A stretch of 64,000 bases of DNA from Gerris lacustris (GCA_951217055.1 OX578280.1:16593394-16657393); one strand, 5' to 3'; counted from the stretch's first letter, positions 21,423 through 32,691 are shown. Program-made: numbers and translations. Notes: generated from the sequence alone by a model not told the origin.

Positions 21423-21625
21423 ACACCAATTCTGTGTATTGAAAAATCATCTATCTCCGTGGTGCAATGATTAGCACCTATGCCTGCCAAATCAGAGGTC
21501 ACTGAATCGAGAATCGTCCAAGTGAAAGATATTTTACAGGTAGCTTAACTGCCGATTTAAGCCGGCAGTTGATTTACCTTTAAAAAATCTTTCACTTAGA
21601 CGAGTCTCGAATCACAAACTTCGTA
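21423..21625 (+). mobile_element. SINE with tRNA-like head and hairpin tail, family L copy 1
   Basis: The head (about 21453-21520) has CTCCGTGGTGCAATGATTAGC (A box) and GAATCGAGAATCG at a degenerate B-box position. The tail is a long inverted repeat: about 45 bases around CCAAGTGAAAGAT...AACTGCC at 21510-21555 are matched in reverse complement by 21560-21607. A second copy is at 44.57 kb. Confidence 0.75.
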
Positions 21626-22739
21626 ACATGCAATTTCGTTTCATCCAAGCCAATTTACTCTACCGCGCCTAAAGAAGTTTCAGTACGGGTTGTTTCCTTG
21701 TATTAATCTTATTGAAATGTTTAAAGGAAAATTAAATTTTCACTTTAGAAATATTTCGACCCCTCTTTGGGTCATCTTACTCAAACTAACTAAGATAAAC
21801 AACATTTTCATGTTTTCGCTCTGCGTAAACTACCGACATAAAATGAAATATAATCGGTAATTTATTCAAGTAATTGATAAAAGTAGATGGAAGATAATTT
21901 TTATTCTTATCTCCACACCGGCACTGCCGCGGCTTAATTACAGCCGAATGAATTCAAAGGCGCCGGCCCGCATTCTACGAATTGTTAATATGCCTTCATA
22001 CTAGGTAGGCCGAGAGGGCTGAGAGTTGATGGCAACCTCCTGTACTTTCCTAACTCCCTGTCACACGTATAAATCTTTTCGACTTTTTTCGGCCCTACGA
22101 AGCGCGGTAGGGGAAGGCACTACAGCTGGAGACTAGATTTCAGACCTCCTATACATTTCTAACTCCCTGTTATACTTTTCTGAGTTTTTAAGCTAAAAGT
22201 AACGTAACGTTTTTGACTTATGTTCCATAGCCTAAACATGAAAATGTCAATACTATCTATCTTATTCTTGCTATAAATTCTTCCTTATCTAACCTTGGTG
22301 GCCATAGTCAATCCAGTTTGGGATCATTTTGTTTAAAATTCCATAGATATTCTATGTCTGTCACTATTGTTTGTAGACGTATATTCTTAAAACTTAAACC
22401 TTAACTCTAAATTAAAGTACTTTAACCTTTATCCAACTTTAACAAGGCATATCTATGATCATTTAAAAAAAAAAAAATAACTATCACAATCCCATCTTCA
22501 TACTATCCCCTCCCCATCTCTATCTATATAAACATATAACAATATTGAATTGCTCATTAATTCAAGCAACTTCTGAGAATTCACATGTAAATATAAATAA
22601 TTACAGTTTTTACAATTAAATATTTATAAAAATTCAATTCTAATTAAGAAGGTATGTAATTATTTCATTCAACTTTTCAATATTATTATATCTTTTGTTT
22701 CAATCATTCATTATTTTGTCTGTTAATTATATTTTGTGT
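21626..22739. other. No gene recognised
   Basis: It includes a GC-rich patch at 21.91-22.14 kb (GGCGCCGGCCCGCATTC) and, on the minus strand near 21.75-21.78 kb, GATGACCCAAAGAGGGGTCG followed by AAA, a stem followed by a GAAA that recalls hammerhead-type or Penelope-like 3' motifs. Otherwise AT-rich. Confidence 0.4.
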
Positions 22740-22820
22740 GATACTATATTAATTTTCAATGGGCGAAGATGTTTGAAATATATATGGGACCAGCAATAGG
22801 CTAATCGTGGCCTACCAGAT
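22740..22820 (+). repeat. Family A internal fragment
   Basis: TATATGGGACCAGCAATAGG and CTAATCGTGGCCTACCA match the internal part of family A. Both ends are missing. Confidence 0.5.
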
Positions 22821-23011
22821 ATAGTGGTACGCAAAAATGTGCAACGACGAACCAATTCAGAAATAGGCACGAGGCCAAAAATGTTTCCTTATCTGTGAAC
22901 GACCGCAGTGCTGCTCTTATCTTATATTCTAAGAAATCGGGTACTCCCGTACCTCGGAACTTTTCCACACTTCGGAGGCCACCAAAGTGGCTTCTCATGT
23001 TGCTGCTGCAG

Positions 23012-23090
23012 GAAGCAGCGTTGGGCATGGTCAGTACTTAGATTGGTGACCTTACACTACTGGATTGGACGGGTGACCGTTTTGAACAAA
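23012..23090 (+). pseudogene. 5S rRNA-like fragment, partly duplicated
   Basis: GTTGGGCATGGTCAGTACTT and AGATTGGTGACC closely resemble the internal-promoter and box C half of insect 5S rRNA, which ends with GGTCAGTACTTGGATGGGTGACC-like text. About 25 bases later, TACTGGATTGGACGGGTG and ACCG look like a second, diverged copy of the same segment. The 5' half of 5S is not recognisable upstream. It may be a 5S pseudogene or the remnant of a 5S-derived SINE. Confidence 0.5.
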
Positions 23091-23400
23091 CTGATTTTTT
23101 TTATATCATCATTTTTCAAAACAAATTGTATACATTATTTTTATTTATTTAATTATTTTAATTTTGGCGGTATTTTGACAGATGTTAACAAACTTTGATG
23201 TTAAACAAAAGTATCGCACTAATTAATATCCACACCACTTATACACTAATTAATGATCACTTAACTTTTAACTTTTAAACTAATGAATATAATTTCATCG
23301 GTTGTTTTTATATTTGTTCCTTATTTTTTACCAGTTCCAACGATATTCTATACGTAAAAAAAGTATTTATACATTCGGTATTATTAACCGTCAAAATTTA
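23091..23400. other. AT-rich, nothing recognised
   Basis: Low-complexity A/T DNA with no shared repeat or coding signal. Confidence 0.5.
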
Positions 23401-23775
23401 AAAATTTAAAAATCGATTACTTCAAAATGGCGGCTAATATCAAAATTAAAGTTGGTGGATTTGTTTGTCATATAGAGAGGTACATTCGTGCCAAATTTAA
23501 TCTCGGTCGGACAACTTTTCGATTTTTTTTACGGTTTTGTTAAATTTTTGCTGACTCGGTAAAATGGGTTCAAGATGGCGAAAAAGTTGATTTTCCGGGT
23601 GGCACAACTAGAAGTAAGGACTGATTTTTCTGCCAAGTTTCAACTCTCTAGGTTAAATTCCCTGGGCGCTAAGATGATAACACACATACAGACATCATGC
23701 TGAAAATTAATCAGGAGGTCTTAAAATACCCAAAACGGATAATTCAGTTTCCTACCATAGTTGAGGAAAAGTAAA
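23400..23775 (+). repeat. Probable dispersed repeat with ACAG-type end
   Basis: CAAAATGGCGGCTAATATC, CCAAATTTAATCTCGGTCGG and GATAACACACATACAGACATC give the same layout as families C, D and E (a drug-like 'aaattt..cgg' stretch followed by an ACA/ACAG tract and an end block). I did not find a second copy in the window, so this is a call by architecture only. Confidence 0.35.
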
Positions 23776-23835
23776 AAAAATGGTTTGCTATTAGAAATAT
23801 AATATTAAATGTTTTTCCTTCACAAATTAAGAAAA

Positions 23836-24426
23836 TAGACTGGCAATTGGTGTGGCACATAGCTTCCTCTCATGCTATTATCTACTTTTTGATATAATGC
23901 TTTTACAAGCCATTATTGTCTAATTTGTTTAATTGTTTCCCCTGTTTTTTTTAATTTTTTAAATTGTTTTGATTTTTTACTTGAATTAAAGTATCAATTA
24001 AGCAATAGTTAAAGAGCGCAGACGGTTCAAATTGATCTGGGGCTATCTGCGGGCTACTTTCGATAAACTGTAAGTTTCAAACAAATCAGATAAGTACTTT
24101 TAAAGCTATAGATGAAAATTAATGTATGTTTGTGCGCATGTGGAAGAGAAACAAATGAACGTAGAAAGTTCAAACTTATATGGGTCCAACAATGGGCTAC
24201 TCATGACCTTCCAAATTTCATTAAAATTGGACGTACAGTTTTTAAGATACGTTGGTTCACAAAAATTGAACGACAGACCGACAGACAGACACGGAACCAA
24301 AAATAATCCCTGGTGTCGGAAACGGATTTCTGTCTTGGAATTTTTGAAATCGGAGACCTAAAAATGTTTCGTTCTTCAGAACGATTACATAGCTTCCGTT
24401 ATCTTCGGTAAGCTCGGGAGCAAAAA
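23836..24426 (+). mobile_element. Family A repeat, full-length reference copy
   Basis: It runs from TAGACTGGCAATTGGTGTGG to AAGCTCGGGAGCAAA, 591 bp. In order it contains GCACATAGCTTCCTCTC, TTAAAGAGCGCAGACGG, TCTGCGGGCTACTTTCG, TGCGCATGTGGAAGAGAAAC, GGTCCAACAATGGGCTA, AACGACAGACCGACAGAC, GGAAACGGATTTCTGTC and GATTACATAGCTTCCGTTA. Both ends carry CATAGCTTCC in direct orientation. No terminal inverted repeat, poly(A) tail or open frame was seen. It has twelve or so relatives in this window. Confidence 0.85.
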
Positions 24427-25074
<648 letters not shown>

Positions 25075-25331
25075 TAAGACTAAAAGGACAGATAAAAATG
25101 AGAGGATGAAAATATTATTTTTCTTAGAAAGAGGATTTAATAACTACTAAAATAAGATTAATACATTTTTTATGAGCAGTAAAAAATGTTGAAACTAAAT
25201 TATATTCCATAACATCTCAGTTAATTGATTTTTTTATGTATATAAATCGTTTATAAGGTGTTTGTTTACTTTTTAATTTCGATGTTCAATTTTTTTTTCT
25301 TTTTCTTTTTTTTTGGCATCATATTTTTTTT

Positions 25332-26457
25332 TTATTCTTCTATTAAATGACTCACCGCCAGCGCCGCGATCCCGCAAAGCCGGCATCGAAGGGCACGCTC
25401 ATTTGACAAGAGGTGCCCATGTGTCAGCTGCGTGTGACCGATCCTCAAGCGCGTGAGGACGACACTATCCCTTCTTCAAAGGGTGATAACAGTTTGCGTC
25501 GTCCTCACTTTATTTTAATTTTTCTTAGTTGGGTGGGGAATTGCTCCCAGGTTGATTGCCAGCTACGTCAGACGGCGTTGACCGCTGCCGTCTTGGCATC
25601 GTCTAGCCGGACAGGAGCAAGATCCACCATCTCAGCAGCGGCCGCACGCTTGGCGGCTTGATCGGCCGGCTTGTTGCCAGCGATGCCAACATGCCCTGGT
25701 ACCCACACTAGAGCCACGCGCTTTTCTGATTTGCGAAAATTCCGTGCGTGGCTGTAGATTTTAACTTTTACCGGGTCGTAGCTAAATTTTTCCTGTAGGA
25801 CGTGGAGAGCGAGTCAGAGTAGATGACAACACTCTCACCTGCTTTCTCCACGCACAGAGCTCAAGGGTCTTCTCGATGGCACGGAGCTCAGCGGTGTACA
25901 CATCTGCAACTGGAGACAACGACCAAAACATTGTCTCCGTTCATGAGTGCAGGGTGCACCCCGAACCCTCACTTGATTTCGAGCCATCCATGTAGAAGAC
26001 CCTGCGACCCTGGTACCGGGCTAGGATCTCTAAGAGTCCTTGCTCATACTGATGTAGTATCCTACACCTGAGCCAGTATGCCTGAGATGTAGTATCTCTT
26101 GACAATCTGGCGAGCCGAAAATGGAACGGGAGGTCCGGCCCCTCCCATGGGGGTAGCTCCGAGGTGACTCACTTGATCACCTCGTTTTCTGGGATTCCGG
26201 ACCTCTGTCTCAGCTCGCGAGCTCTTACCGGCATATTGTATATTGAGTCCTTATATTGAGCCATTCATACTCGGGACTCAGCGCGTTCTCTCCAAAAAAT
26301 TCTTCATGCAGGAAGTGTCCTGCTTTGGCTCTCACTGCCTCTGCGAAGGACAGGGTCATCTTCTCCCAGCGATAAGGCATCGGCAACACTCCGGCCTCGA
26401 CGTGATGAGCCAGAGCGTTGCTTGTTGGAAAGGCGCCGAGAGCGAGCCTAAGTCCTC
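25332..26457 (-). pseudogene. Non-LTR retrotransposon fossil: RNase H domain and C-terminal finger
   Basis: Read on the minus strand from 26457, frames pieced from the sequence give GLRLALGAFPTSNALAHHVE and AGVLPMPYRWEKM (the linker that follows reverse transcriptase in I/LOA-type LINEs). Then come VFYMDGSK (first RNase H Asp, about 25990), YTAELRAIEKTLELC (catalytic Glu, about 25890), VIYSDSLS (Asp, about 25825), WVPGHVGIAGNKPAD (last Asp, about 25675), and LTRLRIGHTQLTHGHLL with CRLCGIAAL (zinc-finger-like tail, about 25430-25360). Stops and frameshifts separate these blocks, so it is dead. Reverse transcriptase and endonuclease are missing, as expected for a 5'-truncated copy. It is clearly GC-richer than both flanks. 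The assignment to an RNase H-bearing clade (I, LOA, R1 or relatives) is family knowledge; the exact clade is open. Confidence 0.9.
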
Positions 26458-26995
26458 TGTATCATGTATAATGAAATATCATGTATATGAAATAAATGTT
26501 TGTTTTGATTTTCTAATCTTCAAATAGATAACTTATCTAAATTAATTTACTTCATTTTACTTTTTTTCTAAATATAAAATTAAGCCCGCAAAAGAGAGAA
26601 AAACTCTCTTACTTCAATTCATATTATATAAACACCATTAGAACTTTTACTTGATCTTATGAACTAGTGCAAAATAATAAATAGTGATAATAATAGTCAA
26701 AATAATAAAAATAGTGATAATAATAGTAAATGCCTTCGCCTTAAACTCACGAAAACAATAGGAATTCGATATACAACTCTTTGAACGAATGATCTTTGAA
26801 CAACTCTTGGTCTTTGAATGAAACTAGAAGAGTATGCATTATTAATAAATACCAAGTAAGAATTCATAAGCTTCATGTATTGATTAATTTTTAGCTATTA
26901 AATGCTGAGTTAAACATGAAAATAAAATATCATGCTAGTGTCATCATTCACTCCTCTTTGTTCTTTTTTTCTAGCTGCTCTTGTTAGAGAGGAAG

Positions 26996-26998
<3 letters not shown>
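26458..26998. other. AT-rich, nothing recognised
   Basis: Abrupt return to AT-rich DNA at 26458 marks the retrotransposon boundary. Contains imperfect repeats of AATAGTGATAATAATAGT near 26.69 kb. Confidence 0.5.

Positions 26999-27060
<62 letters not shown>
26999..27060. repeat. Poly(A) tract of about 62
   Basis: Uninterrupted A from 26999 to 27060. It is not preceded by a recognisable retroelement on the plus strand. The length may be unstable or assembly-dependent. Confidence 0.95.
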
Positions 27061-27062
<2 letters not shown>

Positions 27063-27610
27063 ATGCTTTTACACACTAAGCTCTAATATTTCTTTCTTGT
27101 CAGTACTAATATTTTGTTATCATTTTTCTCCCCTCTCGTCTGGTTCTCGTTTTCTTTTAACTTTGTAAAAGGAAGAGTTAAGAGGAGAAAATTGCTAACT
27201 TATTAGTGAAAGACATTTTCTTTATGCTCTTAGAGTCATTTCGTGTCATCTGATTCTTTTTGAACTTTCCCCTCAGGCATAGAAAGAAGCTGGTTTTGTT
27301 TGCTTCGTCTAGAGTCTGGAGGGTCGCCCTCTTCTTCTTGTTTTTAATGGGTGAACTTTGCAACCCCCCAACCTATCTCTTCTACCTTTGACTTGATACC
27401 TCCAACATCTCCGTTTATCTCACTCTTATTCACTCACGATCCTATTTCAAACTGTTGCTCTTACTGCTTTCTGTAACTGTGAATGCTTTTGTAAATTTAA
27501 TTCACTTCAAAGAGAGAATTAATCGCTATTATTAATAATAAATTTTCATTGAATGGTTCTACCGTGAAAGAAGGAAAGCAGCTCAAACTTAAAAGAAAAT
27601 CAAAATAATC
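27061..27610. other. No gene recognised
   Basis: Pyrimidine-rich plus strand (TTCTTTCTTG, CTCCCCTCTCG). A 61-codon minus frame at 27178-27363 has no domain. Confidence 0.4.
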
Positions 27611-27950
27611 TACTAATTAGTGTCGCACATAGCTTCCTCGGGTCCTATTATATTGGACGAATGGCCCCACCTCTAACCACCTCTAGTGTCGCACATAGCT
27701 TCCTCGGGTCCTATTATATTGGACGAATGGCCCCACCTCTAACCACCTCTAGTGTCGCACATAGCATCCTCGGGTCCTATTATATTGGACGAATGGCCCC
27801 ACCTCTAACCACCTCTAACCACCTCTTACCACCTCTTACCACCTCTAACCACCTCTAACCACCTCTAACCACCTCTAACCACCTCTAACCACCTCTAGTG
27901 TCGCACATAGCTTCCTCGGGTCCTATTATATTGGACGAATGGTTCCAGTG
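27611..27950 (+). repeat. Composite minisatellite: 66-bp units with an internal 10-bp array
   Basis: Units begin TAGTGTCGCACATAGC at 27618, 27684 and 27750 (66-bp period) and at 27896. Each carries CTTCCTCGGGTCCTATTATA, TTGGACGAATGGCCCCACC and TCTAACCACC. Between the third and fourth units, TAACCACCTC (with TTACCACCTC variants) is expanded to about eleven copies. The first words, ATTAGTGTCGCACATAGCTT, are the 5' end of family A, so an A end appears to have seeded the array. Confidence 0.95.
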
Positions 27951-28101
27951 CTATAAAATACAGCTGGCACAATGCAGTGGCAGCCAACCCTGACGGGTTT
28001 TTGACACGGGCTAACTCAATGAATTATCATTTTTTAAATTATATTTAAAAGAGGAATAATAGAAACTTACAATACATACCAAAGAAGTTCAAAAGAAAAT
28101 A
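27951..28101. other. Short unique segment
   Basis: Nothing recognised between the minisatellite and the transposase fossil. Confidence 0.4.
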
Positions 28102-28650
28102 TCATTGAGAATAAAAATAATAACAAGACTCAAATGAAGACTTCCATTTCCCCACCTCTCTCCAGAAGACCTCCCTTTTTAGTCGATTTGCGAAGTTGGT
28201 CATCATTCCTTCCAAGGTTGGCTAGGGATCGCGTGAATTTCTCTCTCAACATTCTGTCGCTGTTCACCAAATTTCGAGGCTAGCCGAGATAAACGTTTCC
28301 CCTAATGTAGTCTCACGGATAAGAAATCATTCAAAGACAGATATGAAGAGCGTGCCGGCAATGGAATGTCACCTCGGAGCAAGATTAACTTAACAGGGAA
28401 AAATATATCTTCTTAGCTGGGCTATAGACGCACGTGAAGAGCGCGCAGTTAGCGCATCCTGCTGAAACCAAACCCTCTAAAGAGGAAATTGGGGCTGTCG
28501 CAACTCAGGGAAGAGGCAGTCACGATGATCGTTATATAGCGCTCGGAATTAACCGTCACAGAAGGGCCGTTCCCCTCAAAAAGATAGGGCTCTATCATAG
28601 CTGACTCACAGACTGCAGCCCAGGCGGTTACCCATTTGCTGTAAAGGTGG
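28102..28650 (-). pseudogene. Tc1/mariner-type transposase fossil (C-terminal half)
   Basis: On the minus strand, translated pieces are VTAWAAVCESAMIEPYLFEG (28632-28573), VTVNSERYITII, WFQQDALTARSSRASIAQLR (about 28474-28415), GDIPLPARSSYLSLNDFL (about 28370-28320), REIHAIPSQP (about 28235) and MMTNFANRL (about 28195), reaching a stop at 28102. These match in order the catalytic core of IS630/mariner-type DDE/D transposases of insects. The second catalytic Asp is in WFQQD and the third is in LSLND. At least two frameshifts and internal stops break it. The N-terminal DNA-binding part and first Asp are absent. Terminal inverted repeats were not identified. Confidence 0.85.
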
Positions 28651-28796
28651 CGTTGTTAAAAAACCTTGTACCCACAAGAGTTTTAAAAATGGTCTCTTTA
28701 TAATAGAAAAACTTTAATTTTATATGTATAGATGACCCCCAAATAACCCTATGTGGGGCTCAATGGCGGAAATACCAAAGTTATGTAACACAACCG

Positions 28797-28958
28797 TTTC
28801 TGCGAGAGAATAATCAGAGAGAAGTTCGTGCGATCCCTCTCCAACTGCTGGAGCAGTGCGGCAAATGGAGGTCGTCATATTTAAGTGATTTTATTTTACT
28901 TCATAATAATTTTTTTGAACGTGGTATGTATTGTATATTTCCACTATTCGTGTTTTAA
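28797..28958 (+). pseudogene. Second mariner-type transposase fragment, opposite strand
   Basis: The plus strand reads NNQREVRAIPLQLLE, then QCGKWRSSYLSDFI, and stops near 28958. This is the same C-terminal region as REIHAIPSQP...GKWKSSF in the minus-strand fossil, without the intervening R-V-M-x-N-F-x-x-R-L block (a small deletion). It lies head to head with the fossil at 28102-28650, across about 150 bp of unrecognised DNA. Only the last ~50 codons survive. Confidence 0.7.
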
Positions 28959-29087
28959 ATAAAAATTTAAAAATATCTTCAAATTAGTGAGCCGTGAAAC
29001 TGAGTTAGCCTCTTTTCACTGGGAAATAAAAATGAGGTGGTTTTAATTCCAAGAGGAGTCAAATTAATTTTTATTTTTATATAAAAT

Positions 29088-29483
29088 GCGCGCAGACGGT
29101 TGAAATTAGTTTGGTCCATATGTGAGCTACCTTCGACAAATCATCAAAATCTGTTGAGTACTTTTAAAGATAGAGGTAATAATAAAGTTTGTGCTCATGC
29201 AGAAGAGGAAAACGAAGGTTTGGTTAAAAAGGTTGATTAATATGGGACCAACAATGTGCTAATTATGTGCTACCGTATAAATTTCATTAAAATCAGATGA
29301 GTGGTTTTTAAGATATGGAGGTTTGTAAAATTCTCGAACGACAGACTGACGCGAAACCAACAATGTTCATTCATGACTGAAACAGATGTCTGTCTCAGAA
29401 AGTTTGAATTCAGAAACATAAAATTTCGTTCTTCAGAATTATTATATGACCTCTGTTACCTTAGGTAAACTTAAAGACACATT
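29088..29483 (+). mobile_element. Family A repeat, copy 6 (5' end missing)
   Basis: Starts at GCGCAGACGGTTGAAATTAG and runs through GGGACCAACAATGTGC, a short GACAGACTGACG tract and TTCGTTCTTCAGAATTATT to GGTAAACTTAAAGACACA. It is more diverged than copies 1 and 5. Confidence 0.7.
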
Positions 29484-29603
29484 TGTTAACATATGTATTA
29501 ACAAAACTTAATTTAGATCTACTAAAAAAAAAACTAATAAAATAAATACAACTCAGTCGCCAATGTTAGTAGGATAATAGGGCGGTCGATCCAAAATCAT
29601 TCC

Positions 29604-29917
29604 ACATGCGCACAAACATACATTTATTTAAACTTATAGCTTCAGAAGTGCTTTTCTGATTTGTATGAAACTTTTATAGTTTATCGAAAGTAACCCGCAG
29701 ATAGCTCCAGATTAATATGAACCGTCTGTGTTCATTTCCTTTTGCTAAATTGATACTTTATTCATGTAAAAAATCAAAACAATTTTGACAGATTATAAAA
29801 ACGGGGGAAACAATTAAACAAATTAGACAATAATGGCTTGTAAAAGTATAAAATCAATAAAGTACGTGCTAGGATGCGAGGAAGCTATGTGCCACACCAA
29901 TTGGTAGTCTATTTTTA
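29604..29917 (-). mobile_element. Family A repeat, copy 7 (3' half missing)
   Basis: On the minus strand it runs from TAGACTACCAATTGGTGTGG through AAGAGCGCAGACGG-like text to GTTTGTGCGCATGTGG, then stops. It faces copy 6 across 120 bp. It shows family A uninterrupted at the position where copy 2 holds family B. Confidence 0.75.
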
Positions 29918-30354
29918 ACTATATAAAAAAATATATATTAGTCTTTATCATTTTTATGATGCATAAAGCGGATGATTTTAAGGATTAATTGAAATATTAT
30001 TATATCTGGAAGCAAATATAAGTATAAAATTTAACGCCATAGAATAGCTCATTTTAGGCGTCAAGTGATTACTGCGAGCTCATACTACCTTCTTTTATTA
30101 TACACCTTTGTTATCCATGTGTATATCTCTCTAGTCATATTCCATTTTTTCCATTTTTTTTTTTTTTTTTTTTTTTATACTGCCATCCATAAATTCTTTT
30201 ATGACACCCTTGGGTGCTTTTTATATTTTTAAATGTCGTAAACTCTTCTTCCTTTACAGCCATATCAAGAGAGAAGATAACGCAAATAAATATAACATAT
30301 AAAACACTACACACACACACACTCATACAAACACACACACACAGAAACACAAAT

Positions 30355-30357
<3 letters not shown>
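29918..30357. other. AT-rich, nothing recognised
   Basis: Contains a T-run at 30156-30176 and a CA-rich microsatellite at 30307-30345. Confidence 0.5.

Positions 30358-30439
<82 letters not shown>
30358..30439. repeat. (TA)n microsatellite
   Basis: About 82 bp of TA repeat directly after the CA-rich run. Confidence 0.98.
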
Positions 30440-30443
<4 letters not shown>

Positions 30444-31697
30444 AAAAGTATGCACTTTGGATCAACTCAATATTTCCCAAGGAGTCCCTAAACTATAATT
30501 TCGGTTGAGGTCCTACTCACAACATAGACAAAAAGAAAATATAAAAAATGGAAATTTCACTAATAAAATGATCAGGACAAAAGAAAAAGGAGAAGAGAAC
30601 AAAATCACTAAGAAAAAAAAAAAAAAAAAAAAAAAAAATAGGGATGTAAATATAAGTGGCTAGAGGGAGAAAATTGCATTATCCAGTCAAATTTCCTTAC
30701 GCTCTGAAAGCCCTCAGGAATTTTCATAACTTGACGGTGGTAGGCTTGGAATAAGGGTGATCTTAGGCATAGAATTACCCTAAAGGTCCCCTCCGTTCAC
30801 TTTCTATTCCCCATATTTCCGAAGAGAAATATGGGGAAAGGGCCATTTTTTTATATTTTTTAATTTCTTCTTTTTTGCATTCCTCCCTCCTAACCAGATT
30901 CTATGCTTCCGTTATATTTCCTCTATAGCTTACACTTCACACCGTTTTTTTCTCGGTTAACCTGAGAAAAAAAAAAAAAAACAGAAAAAAGTTGTAAATT
31001 AAATTGGCAATAAACGCTAAGGCTGTTTTTTTTGTTCATAGGGAGTCGAAATGTAAACAATTTTCTCCAGTTATTATTAAAGGTCGTAAATATTGTAACA
31101 GTGCTTCGTGAAATATTTTTTACATTCTTTAATAACGTTATACAGATTGTATTAAGGGGGGGAGGGTTGTACCCAGATCGACAAAAACTAATTAAAATCG
31201 TGTACCAGTTTTAATTAATTTGAAATATTTTATTTAGTTAAAATATGGTGTTTATAAATTTTATGTTTTATAATAATCTTCGATGAGTGAATAACTTTTA
31301 CCAAATACATAATTTAATGATATATATTGAACTACAGTCAAATTAATCTATCGACAGAGAATACATTATTACACTGGGTTTGCTCATGATATGAGTAATT
31401 GAGAACCAATTTTGATAATGATTTATAACATACGTAAATCCCTTGAGAATAATCCCTGCAATAGTTATGTAGCATGAGTTATCGAACGTTAGGTCAGTGT
31501 ATGTTTCGTCAGATCTACATTTGCCACGTAACTAAATTGTTCGTTAAATGTGATTTATTGTACGCGTTGTACAAACTAGATCCTGTTTCCATGCCAAATA
31601 GCAAAATGCGTCTCTAGCTATACACAAACTTAGGGGACACAGACGTGGTTTTGTTCAGTGCATTAGAGTGACTACTTTTCAAATAAAAAAAAAAAAA

Positions 31698-31699
<2 letters not shown>
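30440..31699. other. No gene recognised
   Basis: AT-rich DNA with a poly(A) run at 30613-30638 and a short palindromic pair CCCCATATTTC/GAAATATGGGG near 30.81-30.84 kb. No coding signal. Confidence 0.4.

Positions 31700-31728
<29 letters not shown>
31700..31728. repeat. (AAT)n microsatellite
   Basis: About nine AAT units following a poly(A) run. Confidence 0.95.
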
Positions 31729-31730
<2 letters not shown>

Positions 31731-31849
31731 ATGAATTCAGACTGTTGTGATAGTGACATTAAAAAATGTTAATCAAAATATGCAGATGTGCTGTCAGGGT
31801 CAATAGAAGAAGCTGTGGTAGAAGAAATGAAGCCAGAAAAAATACTCAT

Positions 31850-32430
31850 TTACTCCATTTCACGGAAAAAAATTGAATTGGTGATATGATTTTGGGCATT
31901 GAATCCACATATCGAAATTTCAGTACTTCTTTAGATTGTTACTCCCCTATGATTTTTTAGAACACAAACAACTTTGAATAAATAACTATTAATACAAAAG
32001 GATGTTTAGTCCAATATACTTTGAGACAATGGAATGTCACACTTTTGTTTTTATAAGGGGAGTAACAATCTAAAGAAGTGCCGACATTTCAATGTTTTTC
32101 TATGTAGTGGAGAAAATCAGTATACATTTGTCTAATTGATGTAGTAGATGGATATAATAGGTGTGAAATGATGAAACATTAGTCCATTTTCATTACGATT
32201 TGGTCCGCTAGGAGCTCTGATATCATTTTATACAACATTTGGAAAGGAGGATACAACATTTCAAGTAACTTCAGCACTTCTATCGGCGAAATATAGTACT
32301 ACAATGAATACAAGAGAAAGCGGATCACCCTCATTTTGTAACTAATCTCCTGGCACGATATTTAAAAGTGTCACATTTTTTATGTCGTTTTTTGTGTGAC
32401 GGCAATTTCTTCTGTCCCCAGAACTATTAC
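31850..32430 (-). repeat. Family O copy 2, with nested MITE F1
   Basis: The minus strand matches 655-1010, including CTCCTAGCGGACCAAAT and CATTGAAATGTCG. It is interrupted at 31926-32078 by a TIR element. Confidence 0.7.
31926..32078. mobile_element. MITE family F, copy 1
   Basis: 153 bp bounded by CTTCTTTAGATTGTTACTCC and its exact reverse complement. The core is AT-rich with no open frame. It sits inside family O, where copy 1 of O lacks it. Related copies are at 37474-37624 and 37641-37698. Confidence 0.9.
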
Positions 32431-32520
32431 GTATCCATATTAAAAGAGTTCCAAGGTTTTAATGACAAAACAATTAAACTAAAGGCTTTTTTTAAATATT
32501 TAAAATACTATAAAATAGTT

Positions 32521-32691
32521 GCACCTGGGGAGTAAAGTAAGCCATGATTCCCTGAGCGAATAAGTTGGTTCTTGAGGCGAAGCCGAAGGAACCATTGTCC
32601 ATAAATCCCGAGGCGAAGCCGAGGGAATTAGACTTTTTGGACTATCGCGAGGGGAATTATAGCACTTTACTCCCTAGGTACAAACATCCAT
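32521..32691 (+). repeat. Family G segment with inverted ends
   Basis: Left end CACCTGGGGAGTAAAGTAAG pairs with the right end CACTTTACTCCCTAGGTAC. Inside is a repeated CCGAGGCGAAGCCGAGGGAA motif, strikingly GC-rich. The reverse complement occurs at 46717-46913, next to the same flanking family H. Confidence 0.8.

Noticed and set aside
26999..27060. Poly(A) tail of a retrocopy
   Set aside because: No AATAAA signal or exon-like sequence lies just upstream on the plus strand, and no target duplication was seen.
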